From contig NZ_JYNH01000025.1 in assembly GCF_000960765.1 (NCBI RefSeq), positions 1-41,208 of the forward strand: a stretch of DNA of 41,208 nucleotides. Reading direction: 5' to 3'. Made by a program: the position numbers and the translations under genes. Positions 1 through 7,411 of this stretch are shown here, in pieces; position 1 is the stretch's first letter, and each line of letters starts with the position of its first letter. The notes under the pieces are model-generated. The model did not search any database. It worked only from the letters and a program-made list of their open reading frames with translations, and was not told the DNA's origin. This DNA comes from Desulfosporosinus sp. I2. Its GTDB lineage: Bacteria; Bacillota; Desulfitobacteriia; Desulfitobacteriales; Desulfitobacteriaceae.

Positions 1-465
1 AGTTATATCCCCATTCTCGGCAACCGCTACTTCTGTTGCGCCTGAGGGAATCAGAATGCTCGGTTGTACTACATTTCCTTGCATATCCGCAAGTTGCCCA
101 TCCCCATCTACTTGAAATGTCCCTACACGAGTATAGCTCGTTTCTCCATTCGGTGTCTTGACCTGAAAGAACCCCGAACCATCTATTCCTAAATCTAAAG
201 GGCGATCAGTATGGTTCAAAATCCCTTGTTGAAGATTCGTCCCACTGGCGCTAGAAAGCACTCCTGCTCCAACCTTAACAGTATTTACTGTATTTACTTC
301 GGTTTTTGTATTTCCAGAACGCACCTCTGTCGCCAAAGCTTCAGCGAAAACCATCTGATTGGCCTTAAATCCCGGCGTGTTGGAATTTGCTAAGTTGTTC
401 CCTATGGTGTCTATCGCTAACTGCTGCGCACGGAGTCCCGACGCAGCAGTTCCTACAAGGCGCAT
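1..465 (-). CDS. flgG: Flagellar hook-basal body protein, FlgF/FlgG family (3' end cut off by window)
   Basis: The reading frame begins at an ATG at 465 and runs off the left edge, giving about 155 residues. The N-terminus (MRLVGTAASGLRAQQ, then IGNNLANSNTPGFK) is the rod/hook N-terminal helix and the ANxxTxGFK signature shared by FlgB, FlgC, FlgE, FlgF and FlgG. The run around LDLGIDGSGFFQV and SYTRVGTFQVDGDG is the FlgF/FlgG-type continuation. A GGAGGG ribosome binding site lies seven bases before the ATG. It follows flgE by 46 bases and is presumably the last visible gene of the fliK-flgD-flgE unit. The product would be a distal-rod or hook-base subunit exported by the flagellar type III system. 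FlgG versus FlgF cannot be decided from the N-terminus alone. Confidence 0.85.
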   Translation of the reverse strand, partial: MRLVGTAASGLRAQQLAIDTIGNNLANSNTPGFKANQMVFAEALATEVRSGNTKTEVNTVNTVKVGAGVLSSASGTNLQQGILNHTDRPLDLGIDGSGFFQVKTPNGETSYTRVGTFQVDGDGQLADMQGNVVQPSILIPSGATEVAVAENGDIT

Positions 466-511
466 GAAGCATCCCTCCGTCTTCTCGAAATGAGTTTAAA
501 GCTTATTTGTA

Positions 512-1921
512 TTAGCGTTTTAGATTAATAAGTTCTTCTAAGAGAGTATCTGAAACCGTGATTACGCGAGAATTGGCTTGGAAGCCACGTTGAGCCACGA
601 TCATATCTGTGAATTCTGTTGAAAGATCGACGTTAGACATTTCTATGGTGTTAGAGACGATGCTTGCTCGGCCATCCTCCCCTGCAGCGCCAACACTAGC
701 CATACCAGAGTTATTGGTTGTCGTGTAGAAATTCCCACCCACATTCTGAAGACCCGCAGCATTTGCGAAAGAAGCTACAGCGATTTGGGCTATATTATGG
801 CTCAATGTGTCTACTCCATTACTATATTTTCCAGTAATCACACCACTTGGACCAATGCTAAATTCTGTTAGAACGTGAGGTTTGTTCGTAAAATCATAAC
901 AGAGTGGTGCAGTCATTGTAGTAGCAGTACCGCTCGCATCATTTGCCCCAATAGTAATTTGATATTTTCCACTCACAGCTTTTACTGTATATTCCCCATT
1001 TCCTGGCTTGTCAGAAGTAGCTAATGTATATTTTTTATTCGTAACGCCAGCATCAATATAGATAGGTGCCCCGGGTAAAGGAGGAAAATCCACTGTTGCT
1101 GTATTACCCGAAATAGAAACAGGCCCCATATTGGCAAGAGGCACATAACTCATGTTCAACCCTGATGGAGTAGTAGGAGCGATAAAACCTGATGCAAAGG
1201 TTATAGTTCCGCTCGTTGGGTCAAAGGTGAATTGACCTGTTGAAGGTGTCGTTGTCAAAGGAACTATCGTCATTCCGTCAATCTTAACATTCGCTGCACC
1301 AACTAATCCAGCATCAACGTATTTTGCAGGAGTCACAGGTGTTGTTGTGGTATCTTCGGGGGTAAACCCTGTCGTTGCATCGTTTAAAAACACGGGAGTA
1401 GTCGTCACCGGCATGCCATTATCCGTCGCCAATCTATCCCCTATCTTAAACCTTATATCCGACGCTGCTCCCCACACAACCGGCGTTGTATCATCTGCTC
1501 CCCAGCTGTAGCCTTGAACCTTAGCTCCAGTTGCTGGATCTACAAGAGTACCTGCACTATCCTGACCAAACCCACCAGCTCGAGTGTAAACTGGCTGCCC
1601 GTTATTATTCAACACAAAGAATCCCGTTCCTTGTAACATCATGTCCGTTGGGTTTCCCGTGGTTTGTGAACTTCCCTGAGTCATAATTTGATCAATAGAG
1701 CCTATCATCGCACCCAAACCGACTTGCGTCGCGTTTGTTCCCCCCATTGTTGGAGAAGGAGCTGATGCCCCCTTCATTGTTTGGCTCAGTGCGGTCGCAA
1801 AAGACACTCGACTCCGCTTAAAACCTGTTGTATTAACGTTGGCAATGTTATTCCCGATAACATCCATTTTCACTTGGTGATTTTTTAACCCCGAAATGGC
1901 GGAATATAACGAACGCATCAT
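512..1921 (-). CDS. flgE: Flagellar hook protein FlgE
   Basis: This 469-residue protein is the structural subunit of the flagellar hook. It starts MMRSLYSAISGLKNHQ, followed by the NNIANVNTTGFKRSR motif of the rod/hook family. It ends with the conserved C-terminal helix (VDLSTEFTDMIVAQRGFQAN, then SRVITVSDTLLEELINLKR). The middle of about 300 residues is Thr/Gly/Pro rich, as expected for the exposed D1/D2 hook domains. A GGAGG ribosome binding site stands about 11 bases before the first ATG at 1921; the next codon is also ATG, so the start is uncertain by one residue. It lies directly after flgD, the hook cap, and downstream of fliK, which sets hook length. Confidence 0.97.
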   Translation of the reverse strand: MMRSLYSAISGLKNHQVKMDVIGNNIANVNTTGFKRSRVSFATALSQTMKGASAPSPTMGGTNATQVGLGAMIGSIDQIMTQGSSQTTGNPTDMMLQGTGFFVLNNNGQPVYTRAGGFGQDSAGTLVDPATGAKVQGYSWGADDTTPVVWGAASDIRFKIGDRLATDNGMPVTTTPVFLNDATTGFTPEDTTTTPVTPAKYVDAGLVGAANVKIDGMTIVPLTTTPSTGQFTFDPTSGTITFASGFIAPTTPSGLNMSYVPLANMGPVSISGNTATVDFPPLPGAPIYIDAGVTNKKYTLATSDKPGNGEYTVKAVSGKYQITIGANDASGTATTMTAPLCYDFTNKPHVLTEFSIGPSGVITGKYSNGVDTLSHNIAQIAVASFANAAGLQNVGGNFYTTTNNSGMASVGAAGEDGRASIVSNTIEMSNVDLSTEFTDMIVAQRGFQANSRVITVSDTLLEELINLKR

Positions 1922-1986
1922 AAGACGTATGTCCTCCCTATTGCTTAAACTCTGCTAAATTAGCAGGATAATATCTTTGGTGACGG

Positions 1987-2469
1987 TTAAATTGTTGTTT
2001 CAGGAGTTTGCTCTTTAACCAGTGTAATCAGACCCATCTCCAAATCCACCACTGTCCCGTCTTCCTTGCGAATCTGTAACTTTGGATCACCGTCAAGCCA
2101 CTTCACTGCTTCAACAGTGCCTTCAATTACGGTCTCACCATCAGTATCCACACCACTCGCCCATTTGCCGATCATGGCAGACCCTTGCGTAAGCGCTGAT
2201 TGTTGGGAGAAGAAAGTCATACTTTTGTTCAAGGCGTCCATGGATGTAGCGATATTGTTCATCTGCTCCAAAGAGCTGAACTGGGCCAATTGCGCTATCG
2301 AATCTTTGTTATCTGTTGGATTCAAGGGATCTTGATTTTGCATCTGCGCAATAAGTAGCTTGAGAAAATCATCTTTTCCCAGTGTATCATTGGTTACGAT
2401 CCCTTGGCTTCCGCTCAAATTATTCGATGAATTAGTTTTAGAAGTTGTCCCTTCAATTGTGTTACCCAT
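1987..2469 (-). CDS. flgD: Flagellar hook-capping protein FlgD (short Gram-positive form)
   Basis: This 160-residue protein is the scaffold on which hook subunits polymerise. The diagnostic N-terminal region is present: LGKDDFLKLLIAQMQNQDPL, then NPTDNKDSIAQLAQFSSLEQ. It is followed by a coiled segment and a short C-terminal part (IGKWASGVDTDGETVIEGTV). It lacks the long FlgD Ig-like extension of enterobacteria, so its length matches Bacillus-type FlgD. A TAGGAGGT ribosome binding site lies five to six bases before the ATG. The stop of fliK is only 9 bases upstream, so the pair is surely co-transcribed and probably translationally coupled. Confidence 0.96.
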   Translation of the reverse strand: MGNTIEGTTSKTNSSNNLSGSQGIVTNDTLGKDDFLKLLIAQMQNQDPLNPTDNKDSIAQLAQFSSLEQMNNIATSMDALNKSMTFFSQQSALTQGSAMIGKWASGVDTDGETVIEGTVEAVKWLDGDPKLQIRKEDGTVVDLEMGLITLVKEQTPETTI

Positions 2470-2478
2470 AGCGACCTC

Positions 2479-4257
2479 CTATGCCGTGATATTAATCCGA
2501 TTGATTCCATCCTGTCCTACGGAGTTGAGATTAGTGATTGGGTACAGACCCTCTTCTTCGTTAGAAAGTGTATTACTTTGATGAAAGGTCTTATTGGCCT
2601 CATCACCCTGAGGCTGTTGATGCCCTGCTCCACCTTGTCCCATTTGCAACGAACCACAGTTTACACCTTGACTTATTAGGTTTTGGCGTAACTCTGAGAG
2701 CTGATTCTGAAGGAGTTGTCCAGTCGCTGCTTCAGAAGGATGCACTTGTAAGTGAACCTGTCCACTCTCCCAACGTAAGAAAATCCGGATTTTGCCCAAA
2801 TCTTCTGGATGCAGTTGAATATCTAACTCCTTCAAAGCCTGTTGCTTGTTTATGACTTGCTCACGCACTACTGTAGAGATCTGTTCCCATACAGGAATCG
2901 CCACAATTTTTCCGTCTGCCAAGGTTACAGGTACTACGTTAGCAACTACTACCCCAACCCCTGTGCTTGAAGCCTGACTTTGACCATCTTTTGTTCCAAT
3001 GGGTTCCTTAGATTCCGTAAAATTAGCTTTGCTAACTTCTTTATTAAAATCCTGAAATATTTTTAAAAACTCATTTTCCCGAAGACCCGTTCCCTCGGGT
3101 TTCTGTTGAACTTTAGTCGAGAAATCAGTATCTTTCGAAGCATTCACAATTGATTCTAAGTCAATCCCAATGCCCTTCGGCTGATTAATGAGTGTTTCAT
3201 TGACTCCTTGAGGTACTTTGGCTTCTTCAGCCCCTTCTATAAGGCTAGGGTAAAGAGCTGCCAAGAGATTGACTGCCTTTGTGTTCAGCTCAGGATTACC
3301 CCCGTAACCACTCCCTGCAGATAGAACCTCAAGCAACCGCTGAAGTACATTTTGCCGTAATTCCCGGTCAAAAGTCTTTGTTCCAGCACTATTAGCGACT
3401 GTCGATTTAACCAAAGAACTTGACTCTTCTCCGCCATCCTCAGTCAACGTCATCAAACCTTGAACGACCTTCGCTAATTCCTGGTGAAAATCCTTTGTTC
3501 CAATACTACTAGCCACTGAAGAATTAACCAAAGTAGTTGTCTCTTCTCCAGCATTACCCGTCACGTTTGTCCAGCCTTGCATAATCTTCGCTATTTCCTG
3601 ACCTATATCCCTTGTCCCCATGCTATTTACACCTATGAGATTCTCCACAGGAGTAGAGTCAGTAATCTTTCCTGAAAGTGCCACCAAAAGATTAGTTATT
3701 ACCTGTCTATATTTATCCAATTCCGTGATTCCTGGATTATCACCCTGAGGGTCAGGTGTCGTCATCCCTGTCGACGCTATACCCTCATTTGAGGTCAGAG
3801 AAACTAAATTCAACAACGCCATGTTGAGATTCTTACCCGCTTCATCCGACTTATTGGGTAAGACTGCATTGACTAATAATGAATTCTCAATCCCCTGACT
3901 CACACTTTCTCCGGAATTGGCCTCCTTGCCTGCCGGAAGATCACTCTGAAGCATCATCTGTGTAAGAAACGGAAGCACAAAGTTACCGTATCCTAGAATA
4001 CTATCCACGCTATTAGAGTTCGGGTCACTTTGCACCGGATTAGCATAACCTTGCTTTTCCTCCGAATCTTGGTTTGCTAAAGAGGAGCTTTGTCCTTTCG
4101 TATTTGAGCATAAATTCATTTTGCCATTAAGCATAGCAGCAAATACTGCTGCCGCGTTTTCATAGCCGTCTGATGTCTCTTTTCCCTGTGAGGTTGCCTT
4201 ATTCTCTACTTTTTGGCCACCCTTTAAAGGAACCGAAAGGACCGGAATACCACTCAT
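2479..4257 (-). CDS. fliK: Flagellar hook-length control protein FliK
   Basis: This 592-residue protein is the secreted ruler that measures hook length and triggers the export switch to late substrates. The C-terminal domain is recognisable from about residue 455. It contains the conserved core IQLHPEDLGKIRIFLRWESG and then VHLQVHPSEAATGQLLQNQL, which is the FliK hook-length-control domain. The first 450 residues are low-complexity, Ser/Asn/Gly-rich and poorly conserved, as is usual for FliK rulers. They include a tandem 39-residue repeat (residues 214-252 and 253-291). The start is an ATG behind a GGAGGTGATGG ribosome binding site. It lies directly after fliA, from which it is separated by a sigma28-type promoter. 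Confidence 0.93.
   Translation of the reverse strand: MSGIPVLSVPLKGGQKVENKATSQGKETSDGYENAAAVFAAMLNGKMNLCSNTKGQSSSLANQDSEEKQGYANPVQSDPNSNSVDSILGYGNFVLPFLTQMMLQSDLPAGKEANSGESVSQGIENSLLVNAVLPNKSDEAGKNLNMALLNLVSLTSNEGIASTGMTTPDPQGDNPGITELDKYRQVITNLLVALSGKITDSTPVENLIGVNSMGTRDIGQEIAKIMQGWTNVTGNAGEETTTLVNSSVASSIGTKDFHQELAKVVQGLMTLTEDGGEESSSLVKSTVANSAGTKTFDRELRQNVLQRLLEVLSAGSGYGGNPELNTKAVNLLAALYPSLIEGAEEAKVPQGVNETLINQPKGIGIDLESIVNASKDTDFSTKVQQKPEGTGLRENEFLKIFQDFNKEVSKANFTESKEPIGTKDGQSQASSTGVGVVVANVVPVTLADGKIVAIPVWEQISTVVREQVINKQQALKELDIQLHPEDLGKIRIFLRWESGQVHLQVHPSEAATGQLLQNQLSELRQNLISQGVNCGSLQMGQGGAGHQQPQGDEANKTFHQSNTLSNEEEGLYPITNLNSVGQDGINRINITA
3385..3618 (-). repeat. Tandem 117-bp (39-residue) repeat inside fliK
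   Basis: Two adjacent units of 39 codons begin with GTRDIGQEIAKIMQGW and GTKDFHQELAKVVQGL. Each continues with a Gly-Glu-Glu, Ser/Thr stretch, Leu-Val-x-Ser and a Val-Ala-x-Ser tail. A third start (GTKTFDRELRQN) follows before the pattern is lost. The period is exactly 39 residues (residues 214, 253 and 292). This is a duplication in the ruler part of the hook-length protein, where added length could change hook length. Confidence 0.85.
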
Positions 4258-4289
4258 TTGCCATCACCTCCAATTAAACTTCTATGGTT

Positions 4290-4317
4290 ATATCGGCAAA
4301 ATCCTATAAAAACATTA
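4290..4317 (-). promoter_or_regulatory. Sigma28 (SigD/FliA)-type promoter in front of fliK
   Basis: On the minus strand a perfect GCCGATAT (-10, at 4290-4297) is preceded, after 16 bases, by TAAT (-35, at 4314-4317). The known sigma28 consensus is TAAA, 14-16 bases, then GCCGATAA or CCGATAT. The start of transcription would be near 4283, giving a leader of about 26 bases to the fliK ATG. It lies in the 75-base gap just behind the gene for the sigma factor itself. The match to the -10 is full; the -35 has one mismatch. Confidence 0.65.
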
Positions 4318-4332
4318 GGACAATTATTTCCA

Positions 4333-5085
4333 CTAAAACAAATTCTTCTTTTGTCGACTAAGCCTTCCTCTTAAGCGCAAGATCGCTTGAGAATGGAGTT
4401 GGGATATCCTAGATTCAGAGAGCTTCATGACAGCGGCAATCTCTTTGAGGGTTAGTTCTTCTTGATAATATAGCGCAACGACTAATTTCTCTTTGTCCGG
4501 CAATTTCTCTACTGCTATAGCTAGGATCTGTTTTTGTTCGTCTTTCTCTACTACTTGATAAGCTTCTTGAGCTTCTGGGTCCACGAGTAAGTTGAGTGGC
4601 GTGCCACTATTGTCCCCTTCATTATCAACAGTGGTTTCATCGAACGAAGTTAGGGTAAGAATTTGGGCTTGGACCAAAATCCCTTCTATCTCCCGAACCT
4701 CCACTTGTAGTAATTCCGCGACTTCTTCGGCAGTAACCGCCCGTCCAAGCCGATATTCTAACTCTGCAAAACCGTCTTGAACTCGCTTCACTTTCTGCCT
4801 TGCAGAATGTGGAACCCAGTCCATGGTTCTGAGTCCATCAATCATGGCCCCGCGAATGCGTATTGAAGCATAGGTTTCAAATTTCCACCCTCTGGCCGCT
4901 TCAAATCGTTCTAAGGCATCAAGTAACCCAAAGACACCATAGCCGATGATATCATCCTCGTCGACATGGGGGGGAAGAGAAATTGCTAAGCGACCCGCAA
5001 TACGCTTTACCAATGGCAAGTATTGTTCGACATGATCTCGTTTCCAAGGCCCGCGTGAGGCGGCTTCATAAGCTTTCGGTACCAA
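4333..5085 (-). CDS. fliA: RNA polymerase sigma factor for flagellar operon, sigma28 family (FliA/SigD)
   Basis: This 250-residue protein directs RNA polymerase to late flagellar and motility promoters. Region 2 covers about residues 20-90 (YLPLVKRIAGRL, then DIIGYGVFGLLDALERFEAA, KFETYASIRIRGAMIDGLR). Region 3 follows (DWVPHSARQKVKRVQDGFAE, then TAEEVAELLQV). Region 4 ends in a helix-turn-helix (LTLKEIAAVMKLSESRISQL). This is the full three-region FliA/SigD/WhiG layout. The start is a TTG at 5085, chosen because GGAGGTGAG lies about six bases before it and no ATG fits. It is the sigma gene of the main fla/che operon, as in Bacillus subtilis, where sigD is near the 3' end. Its activity should be held in check by FlgM, which is not in this window. 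Confidence 0.97.
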   Translation of the reverse strand: MVPKAYEAASRGPWKRDHVEQYLPLVKRIAGRLAISLPPHVDEDDIIGYGVFGLLDALERFEAARGWKFETYASIRIRGAMIDGLRTMDWVPHSARQKVKRVQDGFAELEYRLGRAVTAEEVAELLQVEVREIEGILVQAQILTLTSFDETTVDNEGDNSGTPLNLLVDPEAQEAYQVVEKDEQKQILAIAVEKLPDKEKLVVALYYQEELTLKEIAAVMKLSESRISQLHSQAILRLRGRLSRQKKNLF

Positions 5086-5104
5086 GTTTTACTCACCTCC
5101 CTTA

Positions 5105-5208
5105 TTCGAGGCTCGAGGCACGAGGCTCGATGTTCATGGTTCGTGGTTTATAGTTCAAGTTTCATAGTTCATAGTTCGAGCATCGTGCATCGATCATCGT
5201 GCATCGAT
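5105..5208. repeat. Heptanucleotide tandem-repeat element A (15 units)
   Basis: 104 bases divide into 14 heptads plus six bases without any break in register. Reading the plus strand, the units begin TTCGAGG, CTCGAGG, pass through TTCATGG and TTCGTGG, and end with ATCGTGC and ATCGATC type units. The two ends are inverted relative to each other: left units are of the TCGATG/ACGAGG kind and right units of the CATCGTG/CATCGAT kind, so an RNA could fold back. The element starts just behind the fliA ribosome binding site and ends on the base before the stop codon of the upstream 131-residue gene. Confidence 0.85.
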
Positions 5209-5604
5209 CTAGTTCCAACCCATACGGCGCACAATTTCCGCTTGTTGCTTACTATCCGGTAGGCCTGAGCTTAAATCACGATCAATTTGTCCGGGAAATT
5301 CTGCTTCTTGCCCCTGTACCCCAAGAAGCTCAACGTCTCCAACAGAGAAGTCTATATTGCTACCACATCCAGAATCCGAGTCAGGCAGACTATTCTCAGT
5401 TTCCGGAGGTGCCGTTCTTTCAAACAAGTTTAATATTCCAGCCATTAAGAGATGCATGACTCCAAATGAAACTGCGGCCCGAATCATTAAATTCAATAAA
5501 CTCAACCTATTGATCCAGCTAAGCATCACGACAATCACCGTAGTAACAATCGAGAGTCGCATGGCCCAAAGCTGATATAGTTCCCTGTTCTGGGCGGCCA
5601 TCAT
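5209..5604 (-). CDS. Small membrane protein of unknown function in the fla operon
   Basis: I do not recognise this 131-residue protein. The N-terminal half has two probable membrane helices (roughly residues 14-32, LWAMRLSIVTTVIVVMLSW, and 37-60, LNLMIRAAVSFGVMHLLMAG). The C-terminal half is acidic, soluble and probably disordered (PETENSLPDSDSGC), and ends in a more conserved-looking tail AEIVRRMGWN. The ATG overlaps the cheD stop by four bases (ATGA), a sign of coupled translation, and a second ATG follows immediately. It sits between cheD and fliA and is followed by heptad element A. SwrB of B. subtilis lies after sigD and is differently built, so I do not equate them. A role in motility is suggested by position only. 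Confidence 0.8.
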   Translation of the reverse strand: MMAAQNRELYQLWAMRLSIVTTVIVVMLSWINRLSLLNLMIRAAVSFGVMHLLMAGILNLFERTAPPETENSLPDSDSGCGSNIDFSVGDVELLGVQGQEAEFPGQIDRDLSSGLPDSKQQAEIVRRMGWN

Positions 5605-6083
5605 ACCACCTTTTCCCCATGATTAATCGTTCGTATGCGTAATTCCCCTGTCCCGACATCAAAATGAATCGTACGCCCAAAACTTCCTCCCACATCAGCT
5701 ACCAAAAGGGGAATTTTATGCTTTTTTAGTTCCTGCTCCACTGCTTCGGCATTGCGATCCCCGATTTTAAGAACCGGAGGTTTGCCTGGAAAGGAAAACA
5801 TCTGAGCACCACCGGCCATTTTAGCCCTGAGGCGAGATTTATTGGCGCCCATACTTGATATTTCTTTGAGCAATAGTTCCAGCGCAGTGTCCGCATATTT
5901 CGCTGGATTGCCCCCTAAGCTTCCATTAGCTGTCGGTAGCATAATATGGGCCATCCCACCGACTTTAAGAACGGGGTCATGAATACAAATCCCGATACAA
6001 GATCCTAACCCGGCCGTTAACAAAAGTTCTGGGGCAGTAGCGGTTTTATAATCGGCCATCCCGACAGTAATAACTCCATTCAT
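5601..6083 (-). CDS. cheD: Chemoreceptor glutamine deamidase CheD
   Basis: This 160-residue enzyme deamidates glutamines on chemoreceptors and, in Firmicutes, forms a CheC-CheD complex that tunes the phosphatase. The catalytic triad of the family is visible: Thr23 and Cys29 in LLLTAGLGSCIGICIHD, and His46 in GGMAHIMLP. The LGGNPAKYADTA and KMAGGAQMF segments are typical CheD. The start ATG overlaps the cheC stop by four bases (ATGA), and its own stop overlaps the next gene. The strict coupling with cheC fits equal production of two partners. Confidence 0.97.
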   Translation of the reverse strand: MNGVITVGMADYKTATAPELLLTAGLGSCIGICIHDPVLKVGGMAHIMLPTANGSLGGNPAKYADTALELLLKEISSMGANKSRLRAKMAGGAQMFSFPGKPPVLKIGDRNAEAVEQELKKHKIPLLVADVGGSFGRTIHFDVGTGELRIRTINHGEKVV

Positions 6084-6676
6084 ACTCCCATAGCCTCTAA
6101 CAATTTATTCAATGAACCATCATCTGGTAAAAAGATAAACTGCCCTTCAATTTTAGGAATTCCAGTCAGTTGTGTATCGATAAATAACACCGTATCGTCC
6201 AGTACCCCTTCTTCAAGGAAAATTGCATCCAGACTAGCGCCAATCATATCCACCGCTAAAGCTGGGACAGAAGGTTGAAGGGGAATCCCTGAAAATTGAG
6301 TTAAGGCCATAATGAAGGAACTCACTAAGATATTTCCAACTTCTTTTAAAGCAGATTGTGCCATCTCATCCGAATAGAGATCCATCGGCTCACTCGTCCC
6401 AAACAAAGCTTGAACGACGATTTCGGCACTTTCTACGGGAAAGAAAAAAACAGCTTTTCCCGAGGCCTCCCCTTCAACTTTCACATAGATGACAGCCTGA
6501 GGTGTATCAAGTTGTCCCACTATAGCTGAAACCTGTTCAAATTCGACTGCCCATACTTCTGGTACCGACATATCAATTCGGCGTTGTAAAAGGGTGGACA
6601 AGGCCGTCGCTGCATGTCCGGAACCAACGTTTCCTATTTCACGCAAGGCGTCCAGTTGGAACTGGGTAACTTTCAT
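6080..6676 (-). CDS. cheC: CheY-P phosphatase CheC
   Basis: This 198-residue protein dephosphorylates CheY-P and binds CheD. Both active-site E-x-x-N helices of the CheC/FliY/CheX family are present: Glu13/Asn16 in LREIGNVGSGHAATALS and Glu112/Asn115 in SALKEVGNILVSSF. The protein therefore looks catalytically complete. It sits between the PilZ gene (three bases upstream) and cheD (four-base overlap). Together with FliY in the switch this organism has two CheY-P phosphatases in one operon. Confidence 0.96.
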   Translation of the reverse strand: MKVTQFQLDALREIGNVGSGHAATALSTLLQRRIDMSVPEVWAVEFEQVSAIVGQLDTPQAVIYVKVEGEASGKAVFFFPVESAEIVVQALFGTSEPMDLYSDEMAQSALKEVGNILVSSFIMALTQFSGIPLQPSVPALAVDMIGASLDAIFLEEGVLDDTVLFIDTQLTGIPKIEGQFIFLPDDGSLNKLLEAMGV

Positions 6677-6678
6677 GA

Positions 6679-7323
6679 TTATACCAAACCTTTCTTACGC
6701 ATTTCCCTTTGTATATCAAAGACGCAGCGAATGATAGTATCTCGCTCTCGTTCCGAGATTTCATAAAACTCAGCGGAAACACTGTATAAGTTGGTTTCCT
6801 CCATCTTTTCAGTCCTGATTACACGGACAGGGGTCTGTAGCTCTCCCATTGGCAAGGTTATATGAACATAGAGTAATGATCTATCTTCCACTCGTTCCTT
6901 CGTGGTAAACCGCATTCCTCCGCCACTTAGGTCAAGCATCATCGCGTTATAAGAATCACTGAGTCCTTCTCGAGTTACCATTCGGAACATGATCGGAAAT
7001 GAGGCGTTAACTCGCACAAAGTTACGGCGTTGAACCTTGGCAACAGTATCTGGCAATTCCAACACGAACATTGGGACCGGGACTGCGATCCTTTGCATGA
7101 TTTTCCCTTCAAACGAGTAAACTGCTGTTTCGTCACAAAACGTTAGCTTTACCTTTGTCCCCTCGCGCAAAGGAACTAGCTGACCATGTTGAAACGGAGC
7201 ACCCACTGAAAGGAGTCTCTCTCCCACTTCTTCAATGCACGTCCGATAGTTCCCTGTATACTCGCCTTCCAGCGCGATAAGTTCCACCGCCAGACCGTGA
7301 AAAAGCTTCTTTTTATATGACAA
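6679..7323 (-). CDS. PilZ-domain flagellar brake protein (YcgR/YpfA type)
   Basis: This 214-residue, two-domain protein should bind cyclic di-GMP and act on the motor. Residues about 10-90 form the YcgR-N (PilZN) domain. The PilZ domain follows with the two ligand motifs: Arg99/Arg100 to Arg104 (QRRNFVRV) and Asp131-x-Ser133-x-x-Gly136 (DLSGGG). The start is a TTG at 7323, seven bases behind a run of six G residues. It is followed by cheC and preceded by heptad element B. In B. subtilis the homologue YpfA/MotI is an unlinked gene; here it is inside the operon, which supports a motor role. Confidence 0.9.
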   Translation of the reverse strand: MSYKKKLFHGLAVELIALEGEYTGNYRTCIEEVGERLLSVGAPFQHGQLVPLREGTKVKLTFCDETAVYSFEGKIMQRIAVPVPMFVLELPDTVAKVQRRNFVRVNASFPIMFRMVTREGLSDSYNAMMLDLSGGGMRFTTKERVEDRSLLYVHITLPMGELQTPVRVIRTEKMEETNLYSVSAEFYEISERERDTIIRCVFDIQREMRKKGLV

Positions 7324-7338
7324 ATCGCTACCCCCCTT

Positions 7339-7386
7339 TTCGAAGTTCGAGGTTCGATGTTCATGGTGAATATCGAATATTGATTA
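7339..7386. repeat. Heptanucleotide tandem-repeat element B (short)
   Basis: About seven units in register: TTCGAAG, TTCGAGG, TTCGATG and TTCATGG on the side of the pilZ ribosome binding site, then TGAATAT and CGAATAT on the flhG side. As in the other copies the orientation of the CG-centred units flips from one end to the other. Some 25 bases of non-repeat sequence separate it from the flhG stop at 7412. Confidence 0.75.
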
Positions 7387-7411
7387 GCTCCTAGATAACA
7401 TCTTCTATAAT

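Noticed and set aside
7176-7364. 62-codon minus-strand frame overlapping the pilZ start
   Set aside because: It is out of frame with the PilZ-domain gene and starts inside heptad element B.
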